This document shows, in pieces, positions 1 through 6,059 of a stretch of 6,059 nt of DNA. A program made the position numbers and the translations under genes. Origin of the DNA: an uncultured Sphingobium sp. (GTDB taxonomy: Bacteria; Pseudomonadota; Alphaproteobacteria; Sphingomonadales; Sphingomonadaceae); the NCBI GenBank assembly GCA_913773715.1, contig CAJYHD010000198.1, positions 1 through 6,059 on the forward strand, written 5' to 3'. The notes beneath the pieces were generated by a model. The model was not told where the DNA came from and ran no database searches. It saw nothing but the letters and a program-made list of their open reading frames with translations. The stretch's first letter is position 1, and every line of letters begins with the position of its first letter.

Positions 1-3000
1 ATCGTGTTGTCCTTTGACGAAAGCGGCGAGGACACAGTGGTGCGAACGGCGATGATGCCGCCTGACAGCCCCTTGCCCACATAGTCGTTGGCGTCGCCGA
101 AGACTTCGAGCTTGATCCCCTTGCAAAGAAACGCGCCGAGCGACTGGCCCGCGCTCCCGCGCAGGCGGACCGTGAGGTGCCCGTCGGCCAACGTCGACAT
201 GCCGAACTTCTCGGTCACGGCGGCGGAAAGGCGCGTACCGACCGCGCGATGCGTGTTGCGCACCGTATAGGTCAGCTGCATCTTTTCGCCGCGTTCGAAG
301 ACCGAGCGCGCGTCCTTCATCATCTGCGCGTCGAGGCTGTCGGGGACGGGGTTGCGCCCTTCCAGGCTGAAGCGGCGCAATTCGTCGGGCGCATCCACCT
401 TGGCGAGAATGGGGTTCAAGTCGAGGTCGTCTAGATGCTCGGCGCCGCGATTGACCTGCTTGAGTAACTCCGTGCGACCGATGACTTCATCGAGGCTGCG
501 GAAGCCGAGACGCGCCAGCACCTCGCGTACTTCCTCCGCGATGAAGGTCATCAGGTTGATGACCTTCTCCGGAGTGCCGGTGAACTTCTGGCGCAGCTTT
601 TCATCCTGCACGCAGACACCCACAGGGCAGGTGTTGCTGTGGCACTGGCGCACCATGATGCAGCCCATCGCGACGAGCGAGAGCGTGCCGATGCCGAACT
701 CTTCCGCGCCCAGGATCGCGGCGATGACGATGTCGCGCCCGGTCTTGAGGCCACCGTCGGTGCGCAGCTTGACGCGGTGGCGCAGGCCGTTGAGCGTTAG
801 CACCTGATTGGTTTCGCTGAGGCCCATTTCCCACGGCGTACCGGCATATTTGATGCTGGTTTGGGGCGAAGCGCCGGTGCCGCCGACATGGCCCGCGACG
901 AGGATGACGTCGGCATGCGCCTTCGCGACGCCCGCAGCCACCGTGCCGATGCCCGCCTGGCTGACGAGCTTGACGCACACCTTGGCGCGCGGATTGATCT
1001 GCTTGCAGTCGTAAATGAGCTGCGCGAGATCCTCGATCGAATAGATGTCGTGGTGCGGCGGCGGCGAGATGAGCGTCACGCCGGGCGTCGAATGGCGCAG
1101 CTTCGCGATGAATTCCGTCACCTTGAAGCCGGGCAACTGGCCACCCTCGCCGGGCTTGGCACCCTGCGCAACCTTGATCTCGATCTCTTCGGCGGACCCG
1201 AGATATTCGGCATGGACGCCGAAGCGGCCCGACGCGATCTGCTTGATGACCGAGTTGGCGTTGTCGCCATTCTCATAGGGCTTGAAGCGGTTGGCGTCCT
1301 CGCCGCCCTCGCCCGACACCGCCTTCGCGCCGATGCGGTTCATCGCGATGGCAAGCGTTTCGTGCGCTTCGGGCGATAGCGCGCCCAGCGACATGCCGGG
1401 CGTGACGAAACGCTTGCGAATTTCGGTGGTCGCCTCGACCTCATCGATGGGGACGGCTTCGCGGGCGAAGTTGAACTCCATCAGGTCGCGGAGATAGACC
1501 GGAGGCAAATCGCGGACGCCGCGTGAGAATTGCAGATAGGTCGAATAGCTGTCGGTTGCGACCGCCGTTTGCAGCAGGTGCATGAGCTGCGCCGAATAGG
1601 CATGGCTCTCGCCTCCGTTGCGCTGGCGATAGAAGCCGCCGACCGGCAGGCGAACGACCGCCGCATCATGCGCCTTTTCGTGGCGGACCATCGCGCTGTA
1701 GTGGAGCGAGGCATAGCCTTCGCCCGAAATCTTCGCGGGCATGCCGGGGAAGAGATCGTTGACCAGCGCGCGGGACAGGCCGACTGCCTCAAAATTATAG
1801 CCGCCGCGATAGGAACTGATGACCGCGATGCCCATCTTGGACATGATCTTGAGCAGTCCTTCGTTCACGGCTGTGCGATAGCGTTCGAAGCAGGCGTCGA
1901 GCGACAGGTCGCCGAAAAGGCCGCGCGCGTGACGATCGGCGATGCTGGCCTCGGCGAGATAGGCGTTCGCGGTCGTCGCGCCGACGCCGATCAGCACCGC
2001 GAAATAATGGGTGTCGATCGCTTCGGCGCTGCGGATATTGATCGATGCGTAGGAGCGCAGCCCCTTGCGCACCAGATGCGTGTGGACGGCGGCGGCGGCA
2101 AGCACGCCGGCGATGGCGACGCGGTCCGGGCCGACGCCCTCGTCGGTCAGGAAAAGTTCGCTGCGTCCCTCGCGGACGGCCTGCTCCGCTTCCTCACGAA
2201 TGCGGCGGATCGCGGCGCGGAGCTGCTCCTGCCCGCCTTCGGCCGGGAAGGTGCAGTCGATTTCCGCCACGGCAGAACCGAAGCGCGCCTTCAGCCGTGC
2301 CCATTCCGCACTGGTCAACACAGGCGAGTCCAGCACCAGCACATGGCTGTTCTGCGCTTCTTCCTCCAATATGTTGTGGAGGTTGGAGAAGCGCGTCTTG
2401 AGGCTCATGACGTGCCGCTCGCGCAGAGGGTCGATCGGCGGGTTGGTGACCTGGCTGAAATTCTGGCGGAAGAAGTGGCTGATATGGCGCGGCGTGTCGG
2501 AAATGACGGCGAGCGGCGTGTCGTCGCCCATCGACCCGATCGCTTCCTTCGCATCCTCTACCATGGGGCTGAGGATCAGTTCCATATCCTCCAGCGTCAG
2601 GTTGGCGGCGACCTGACGGCGAGTGAGTTCCGCCTTGTCCCATTGCGGCAGCGCACTGGCGACTTCGGGCAGATCGTCGACCGTCAGGAAGTCCTTGATG
2701 AGGTCGCCATAGGGACGCTCGGCTGCAATCCGATCCTTGATCGCGCGGTCTTCGTAGATTTCGCCCTCGGCCAGATCGACGGCGATCATCTCGCCCGGAC
2801 CCATGCGGCCCTTCTTGACGATGGTGGTTTCCGGCACGACGACCATGCCGGTTTCCGAACCCACGATCAGCAGATTGTCGCCGGTCAGCGTATAGCGCAG
2901 CGGGCGCAGCGCGTTGCGATCGACGCCCGCGACGACCCAGCGACCATCGGTCATGGCAAGCGCGGCAGGGCCGTCCCACGGCTCCATCACGGAGGCGAGA

Positions 3001-4043
3001 TATTCGTACATGTCCGAATGCGCCTTGGGCAGGTCGGCCTTGTCCGACTGCCACGCTTCGGGGACGAGCATCAGCTTGGCGGTCGGCGCATCGCGGCCTG
3101 AGCGGCAGATCGCCTCGAACACGGCGTCGAGCGCGGCCGTATCGGACGCGCCCGCCGGGATGACGGGCTTGATGTCCTCCGACTGCTCGCCGAACGCCAA
3201 CGAAGCCATCTTGATCTCGTGGCTCTTCATCCAGTTCTTGTTGCCGCGGATCGTGTTGATCTCGCCATTATGGGCGAGCGTGCGGAACGGCTGGGCCAGC
3301 CACCATTGCGGGAAGGTGTTGGTCGAATAGCGCTGGTGGAAGATCGCGACGCGGCTTTCGAACCGCTCGTCCTGCAAATCGGGATAGAAGACCGACAGCG
3401 ATTCCGCGAGGAACAAGCCCTTGTAGATGATCGAGCGGCAGGACAGCGAACAGACGTAGAAGTCGCTGATCTGCGCGGCGATCACCTTCTTCTCGATCCG
3501 GCGACGGATGAGATAGAGGTCCTTTTCGAATTCGGCGACGTCACGCTCCTCGGGCATCGGCCCGGCGATCATGATCTGCTCGATTTCCGGGCGGGTCGCC
3601 TGGGCCTTCTGACCGATGACGGACACGTCGACCGGCACCTGTCGCCAGCCATAGATGGTGTAGCCCGCGTCAATGATCTCGCTTTCGACGATCGTGCGGC
3701 AGGCTTCCTGCGCGCCAAGGTCGGTGCGCGGCAGGAAGATCATGCCGACTGCGAGGCGGTTGGGCAGCGGCTTGTGCCCCGAATCCGCGATCGCATCGTC
3801 GAAGAAGCGGACGGGCAGATCGACATGGATGCCCGCGCCGTCGCCGGTCTTGCCATCGGCATCGACCGCACCGCGATGCCACACGGCCTTGAGCGCATCG
3901 ATCGCGGAGACGACGACGCGGCGGCTGGCGCGGCCGTCGGTCGCGGCGACGAGGCCGACACCGCAGGCGTCGCCCTCGAATTCGGGGCGGTACATGCCTT
4001 CGCGGGCGAGGCGGAGGCGTTCAGATTCCATGTGATCCATCAT
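1..4043 (-). CDS. gltB: Glutamate synthase large (alpha) subunit, 3' end cut by window edge
   Basis: Catalytic subunit of NADPH-dependent glutamate synthase (cytoplasm; L-glutamine + 2-oxoglutarate + NADPH gives two L-glutamate). 1347 codons are visible; bacterial family members are about 1500 residues, so only the end of the C-terminal domain is missing. A short leader precedes Cys27 (EGDACGVG), the expected N-terminal nucleophile after propeptide removal, opening the class II (Ntn) glutamine amidotransferase domain, about 27-430. Its conserved stretches include HRGAVDADG, QRYSTNTFPQW (237-247) and LAHNGEINT (256-264). The FMN/synthase domain carries SGEGGED (911-917), KPGEGGQLPG (963-972) and GHVGGTGASP (1051-1060). 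Cys1128, Cys1134 and Cys1139 form the C-x5-C-x4-C ligand set of the [3Fe-4S] cluster. The visible end, NDYVGKGLSGG, belongs to the C-terminal beta-helix domain. The frame was checked at several points and no frameshift was found. The chosen ATG overlaps the upstream stop (ATGA) with a good Shine-Dalgarno; in-frame ATGs at codons 2 and 5 are alternatives. Confidence 0.98.
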   Translation of the reverse strand, partial: MMDHMESERLRLAREGMYRPEFEGDACGVGLVAATDGRASRRVVVSAIDALKAVWHRGAVDADGKTGDGAGIHVDLPVRFFDDAIADSGHKPLPNRLAVGMIFLPRTDLGAQEACRTIVESEIIDAGYTIYGWRQVPVDVSVIGQKAQATRPEIEQIMIAGPMPEERDVAEFEKDLYLIRRRIEKKVIAAQISDFYVCSLSCRSIIYKGLFLAESLSVFYPDLQDERFESRVAIFHQRYSTNTFPQWWLAQPFRTLAHNGEINTIRGNKNWMKSHEIKMASLAFGEQSEDIKPVIPAGASDTAALDAVFEAICRSGRDAPTAKLMLVPEAWQSDKADLPKAHSDMYEYLASVMEPWDGPAALAMTDGRWVVAGVDRNALRPLRYTLTGDNLLIVGSETGMVVVPETTIVKKGRMGPGEMIAVDLAEGEIYEDRAIKDRIAAERPYGDLIKDFLTVDDLPEVASALPQWDKAELTRRQVAANLTLEDMELILSPMVEDAKEAIGSMGDDTPLAVISDTPRHISHFFRQNFSQVTNPPIDPLRERHVMSLKTRFSNLHNILEEEAQNSHVLVLDSPVLTSAEWARLKARFGSAVAEIDCTFPAEGGQEQLRAAIRRIREEAEQAVREGRSELFLTDEGVGPDRVAIAGVLAAAAVHTHLVRKGLRSYASINIRSAEAIDTHYFAVLIGVGATTANAYLAEASIADRHARGLFGDLSLDACFERYRTAVNEGLLKIMSKMGIAVISSYRGGYNFEAVGLSRALVNDLFPGMPAKISGEGYASLHYSAMVRHEKAHDAAVVRLPVGGFYRQRNGGESHAYSAQLMHLLQTAVATDSYSTYLQFSRGVRDLPPVYLRDLMEFNFAREAVPIDEVEATTEIRKRFVTPGMSLGALSPEAHETLAIAMNRIGAKAVSGEGGEDANRFKPYENGDNANSVIKQIASGRFGVHAEYLGSAEEIEIKVAQGAKPGEGGQLPGFKVTEFIAKLRHSTPGVTLISPPPHHDIYSIEDLAQLIYDCKQINPRAKVCVKLVSQAGIGTVAAGVAKAHADVILVAGHVGGTGASPQTSIKYAGTPWEMGLSETNQVLTLNGLRHRVKLRTDGGLKTGRDIVIAAILGAEEFGIGTLSLVAMGCIMVRQCHSNTCPVGVCVQDEKLRQKFTGTPEKVINLMTFIAEEVREVLARLGFRSLDEVIGRTELLKQVNRGAEHLDDLDLNPILAKVDAPDELRRFSLEGRNPVPDSLDAQMMKDARSVFERGEKMQLTYTVRNTHRAVGTRLSAAVTEKFGMSTLADGHLTVRLRGSAGQSLGAFLCKGIKLEVFGDANDYVGKGLSGGIIAVRTTVSSPLSSKDNT
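4040..4043 (-). other. ATGA stop/start overlap, Met-rich gene to gltB
   Basis: The TGA stop of the exported protein (4042-4040) and the first gltB ATG (4043-4041) share bases as ATGA. If the second ATG (4040-4038) is used instead, the overlap is one base (TGATG). Either arrangement is typical of translational coupling by termination-reinitiation. Confidence 0.9.
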
Positions 4044-4780
4044 TGTGCGACCTTCTTCGGGTCTAGGCCGAGCAACGCGGACAGGCGCTGGCGTTCGGCG
4101 GGGGTGAGGTCCTTGTAGCTGCGCGGCTTGGGCAGCGCGGCCATCTTTGCCGACGTATCCTTCATGATCTCCGGCATCGCCTGCATCAGCGCGGGCATCA
4201 TCTGTTGCACCTTGCCAATATAATGCGGGTCGGTGGCAAGCTCCATGAAACCGCTGCCGAACTTGGCGCCGGCGGGTGTCTTCATGAAGGCGTTGATCTG
4301 GTCGAGTTCCACCGCCGTGTAGCGGCTGGCGAAGGCCTCGGTCATGCCGTCGCGCATGTCGGGTTCGAAGCGGCCCATGAATTTGCCCAACGCGGGCATC
4401 ATCGTCTGGGTGAAGATCGTCATCCGCTTTTTATAGGCGGGATCGACGATCGCCATGACCTGTTCGATCGTCGCGGGCTGCATCTTGTCGGCTTCGGCGG
4501 GGTCCATCCCGCCCGCCTTGAGCAGATCGCGCACCGGCATCTTGGTCATGCCGTCGAGCATCGGCCCCATCATCTTCTGCATCATCGGACCCATCATCCG
4601 CGCCATCGTGCCGTCCGGCAGGATAACGGCGGCGATCGGCTTCGCGCGGGCGAGCAGAGCCGGATCGACGGGCGCGACCTGTTCAGCCGACGCAGCCGGA
4701 GCAGGCGTCGGTGCTTGGGCGAAGGCCGGTGCGGCGATCGCAAGCAGCGGCAGGGTTGCGAGGCGGATCAACCGTGTCAC
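4040..4780 (-). CDS. Exported methionine-rich protein, DUF2059-like, between gltD and gltB
   Basis: Function unknown; 246 residues. Residues 1-21 form a typical Sec signal peptide: basic start (TRLIR), hydrophobic core (LATLPLLAIAA) and an AFA-Q cleavage site, so the mature protein should be periplasmic. An Ala/Pro-rich linker (22-40) follows. Residues 59-81 hold 10 methionines in 23 positions, including two MMGPM units eight residues apart. The whole protein has 28 Met (about 11%) and no Cys. The C-terminal half, especially YTAVELDQINAFMKTPAG (154-171), resembles the DUF2059 family (pattern: hydrophobic-EL-x-x-hydrophobic-x-x-F-x-x-TPAG-x-K); I infer this from memory of the family. The start is GTG, overlapping the gltD stop as GTGA, with no strong Shine-Dalgarno, so translation probably depends on ribosomes finishing gltD. 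A TTG at codon 4 is a weaker alternative that would still give a signal peptide. The stop overlaps the gltB start. Candidate roles (metal binding, envelope chaperone) are guesses. Confidence 0.9.
   Translation of the reverse strand: MTRLIRLATLPLLAIAAPAFAQAPTPAPAASAEQVAPVDPALLARAKPIAAVILPDGTMARMMGPMMQKMMGPMLDGMTKMPVRDLLKAGGMDPAEADKMQPATIEQVMAIVDPAYKKRMTIFTQTMMPALGKFMGRFEPDMRDGMTEAFASRYTAVELDQINAFMKTPAGAKFGSGFMELATDPHYIGKVQQMMPALMQAMPEIMKDTSAKMAALPKPRSYKDLTPAERQRLSALLGLDPKKVAQ
4051..4057 (-). promoter_or_regulatory. Shine-Dalgarno site of gltB
   Basis: The minus strand reads AAGAAGG here, seven bases before the first gltB ATG (4043-4041). It lies inside the last codons of the upstream gene (Pro-Lys-Lys-Val). 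The spacing supports the first ATG, or the adjacent second one, as the gltB start rather than the ATG at codon 5. Confidence 0.75.
4538..4606 (-). repeat. Methionine-rich segment with an 8-residue tandem repeat
   Basis: Codons 59-81 of the exported protein encode ten methionines. The unit MMGPM occurs at residues 62-66 and again at 70-74. In the DNA, the 16-base plus-strand stretch 4559-4574 recurs at 4583-4598 with one mismatch, a period of 24 bases or exactly eight codons. The spacing of Met pairs (62/63, 66/67, 70/71, 74, 78, 81) at three to four residues would put them along one face of an alpha helix. Confidence 0.85.
4718..4780 (-). other. Signal peptide of the methionine-rich protein
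   Basis: Codons 1-21 encode a positively charged n-region with three arginines or lysine-like charges near the start (R3, R6), a leucine/alanine-rich hydrophobic core, and A-F-A before the predicted cut ahead of Gln22. No cysteine follows the cut, so this is a signal peptidase I type signal rather than a lipoprotein signal. Export is inferred from the pattern. Confidence 0.88.
4777..4780 (-). other. GTGA stop/start overlap, gltD to Met-rich gene
   Basis: The gltD TGA stop (4779-4777) overlaps the GTG start of the next gene (4780-4778). No well-placed Shine-Dalgarno is seen in the preceding 20 bases (only a weak GGA about 12 bases upstream). Reinitiation after gltD termination is therefore the likely way this gene is translated, probably at a lower rate than gltD. 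Confidence 0.8.
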
Positions 4781-6059
4781 GCCGCAACCATTTCCGCAGC
4801 CGACGCCTTGGCCTTCGCTTTCAGATAGCGATGCATATGTTCGGTCACGTCGCGGCCGTCGCGGATGGCCCAGACGACGAGACTGGCGCCGCGCACGATG
4901 TCGCCAGCGGCAAAGACGCCGTCGAGGCTGGTCATCATCGTCTTGTGATCGACGCGGAGCGTTCCCCAGCGGGTGACCGACAGGTCTTCGCTGCCGAATA
5001 GCTTGGGCAGTTCTTCGGGATCATAGCCGAGCGCCTTGATGACGAGATCGGCTTCGAGCGTGAACTCGCTGCCCGGATCGGGCTCGGGCGCGCGGCGGCC
5101 CGATGCGTCGGGCGATCCCAGGCGCATCTTCGTCACCTTGACGCCGCTGACATGGTCGGTGCCTTCGAAGGCGATCGGGGCGGAGAGCCAGACGAATTCG
5201 ACACCCTCCTCCTCCGCATTGGCGACTTCGCGCTGCGATCCGGGCATGTTGTCGCGGTCGCGGCGGTAGAGGCACTTCACCGACTTCGCACCTTGGCGGA
5301 TCGCGGTACGGACGCAGTCCATCGCCGTGTCGCCACCGCCAATGACGACGACATTCTTGCCTGTGGCGAGCAACGAGCCGTCCTCATGACCTGGAACAGC
5401 GTCGCCAAAGCCCGCCTTGTTCGAGGCGATGAGATAGTCGAGCGCCTTGACGACGCCCGGCGCGCCAACGCCCGGAGCGCGGATGTCGCGGGGCTTATAA
5501 ACCCCCGTCGCGATCAGCAGCGCGTCATGCTTAGCGCGCAGGTCTTCGAGCGAAGCGTCGCGGCCGACTTCGAAACCTTCATGGAAGATGATTCCGCCGT
5601 CCTTCAGCCGTTGGACGCGACGCATGACGACGTCCTTCTCCAGCTTGAAGCCGGGAATGCCATAGGTCAGCAAGCCGCCAGCACGGTCGTGCCGGTCATA
5701 GACGTGAACCTCATGCCCTGCGGCCCGGAGATATTCGGCGGTGGTGAGGCCCGCAGGCCCCGCGCCGACGACACCGATCGATTGACCGGTCGGACTGCCA
5801 GGGACGATCGGCTCGACCCAGCCTTCCTTCCAGGCGGTGTCGGTGATGAACTTTTCCACGCTGCCAATGGTGACAGCGCCATGGCCGGAAAATTCGATTA
5901 CGCAATTGCCTTCGCACAGACGATCCTGCGGGCAGATGCGACCGCAGATTTCCGGCATGGTGCTGGTCTGGTTCGACAACTCATAGGCTTCGCGCAGACG
6001 TCCTTCAGCGGTCAGACGCAGCCAGTCCGGGATGTGATTGTGCAGCGGGCAATGGGTCG
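4777..6059 (-). CDS. gltD: Glutamate synthase small (beta) subunit, 5' end cut by window edge
   Basis: NADPH-oxidising subunit of glutamate synthase; it feeds electrons via FAD and Fe-S clusters to GltB. 426 residues are visible, numbered here from the right edge; family length of about 470-490 implies some 50 missing N-terminal residues. The visible start THCPLHNHIPDWL (1-13) is the end of the first Cys motif. Cys38, Cys42, Cys48 and Cys52 (CGRICP then LCEGNC) give the second Cys group; together these supply the [4Fe-4S] ligands. The FAD-binding Rossmann motif GAGPAG is at 98-103, the NADPH-binding motif GGGDTAMDC at 240-248, and the C-terminal FAD motif AAGD at 383-386, followed by ASLVVWAIRDGR. 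The open frame continues unbroken past position 5979, where a TTG could be mistaken for a start; the homologous sequence upstream of it shows it is internal. The C-terminus ends in a short Lys/Ala tail (KAKAKASAA). The stop overlaps the next gene by four bases. Confidence 0.98.
   Translation of the reverse strand, partial: THCPLHNHIPDWLRLTAEGRLREAYELSNQTSTMPEICGRICPQDRLCEGNCVIEFSGHGAVTIGSVEKFITDTAWKEGWVEPIVPGSPTGQSIGVVGAGPAGLTTAEYLRAAGHEVHVYDRHDRAGGLLTYGIPGFKLEKDVVMRRVQRLKDGGIIFHEGFEVGRDASLEDLRAKHDALLIATGVYKPRDIRAPGVGAPGVVKALDYLIASNKAGFGDAVPGHEDGSLLATGKNVVVIGGGDTAMDCVRTAIRQGAKSVKCLYRRDRDNMPGSQREVANAEEEGVEFVWLSAPIAFEGTDHVSGVKVTKMRLGSPDASGRRAPEPDPGSEFTLEADLVIKALGYDPEELPKLFGSEDLSVTRWGTLRVDHKTMMTSLDGVFAAGDIVRGASLVVWAIRDGRDVTEHMHRYLKAKAKASAAEMVAA

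Noticed and set aside
2194..3054. A 286-codon minus-strand open frame inside gltB in another frame
   Set aside because: It overlaps the intact gltB frame on the same strand, is rich in Arg/Gly/Pro/Ala and matches no domain; an out-of-frame by-product of high G+C.
1530..3101. A 523-codon open frame on the plus strand opposite gltB
   Set aside because: It is in exact register with the gltB codons, so it is interrupted only where gltB uses TTA, CTA or TCA, which are rare in this G+C-rich gene. The translation is Arg/Ala/Gly/Asp-rich with no recognisable domain, while the minus strand encodes unmistakable GltB. It is a codon-usage shadow.
3219..4118. A 299-codon open frame on the plus strand opposite the gltB amidotransferase domain
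   Set aside because: Same register relationship with gltB codons; the protein is low in recognisable motifs and lacks a convincing ribosome site. Treated as a shadow.
4205..4828. A 207-codon His/Arg-rich open frame on the plus strand opposite the Met-rich gene
   Set aside because: It is in register with the minus-strand codons; its His residues are the reverse reading of Met (CAT from ATG) codons, so the unusual composition is a mirror of the real gene.
4777..5979. A 400-residue version of GltD starting at a TTG at 5979
   Set aside because: The frame stays open to the right edge, and the upstream codons encode conserved GltD sequence (THCPLHNHIPDWL). The TTG is an internal Leu codon; the true start lies outside the window.
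1..6059. Possible frameshift or pseudogene in gltB, because no full-length frame closes within the window
   Set aside because: The gltB frame has no stop within the window because the gene runs off the left edge. Checks near 30, 640, 1270, 2007, 3009 and 3303 all fall in the same frame and give family-typical sequence.

Overview
The window is almost wall-to-wall coding on the minus strand. It holds three genes of one tightly packed glutamate synthase (GOGAT) operon, transcribed right to left: gltD (5' end beyond the right edge), a gene for a small exported methionine-rich protein, and gltB (3' end beyond the left edge). High G+C, frequent use of GCG/CGC/CTG/ATC-type codons, the gltD-first order and the GltD variant (PLHNHIPDWL, CGRICP, LCEGNC) suggest an alphaproteobacterium. 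A sphingomonad (Sphingomonadales) is my best guess; this is an inference, not a database result.

Layout. 6059-4777: GltD, the FAD/NADPH/Fe-S small subunit, with 426 residues visible and roughly 50 N-terminal residues missing. 4780-4040: a 246-residue protein with a clear signal peptide, about 11% methionine, and a C-terminal half resembling DUF2059 proteins. 4043-1: GltB, the large subunit, with 1347 codons visible and probably 150-200 missing. Both junctions are 4-base stop/start overlaps (GTGA and ATGA), so there is no intergenic DNA. No promoter, terminator, RNA gene, mobile element or CRISPR array is visible, and any operon promoter must lie beyond position 6059.

How the genes work together. 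GltD takes electrons from NADPH and passes them through FAD and Fe-S clusters to GltB. GltB hydrolyses glutamine in its N-terminal Ntn domain and channels the ammonia to its FMN centre, where 2-oxoglutarate becomes glutamate. With glutamine synthetase this is the main ammonia-assimilation route. The gene in the middle does not obviously belong to this cytoplasmic enzyme: its product should be exported, yet its translation appears coupled to both subunits. It is the most interesting item in the window. Long plus-strand reading frames opposite gltB and the middle gene are codon-usage shadows.
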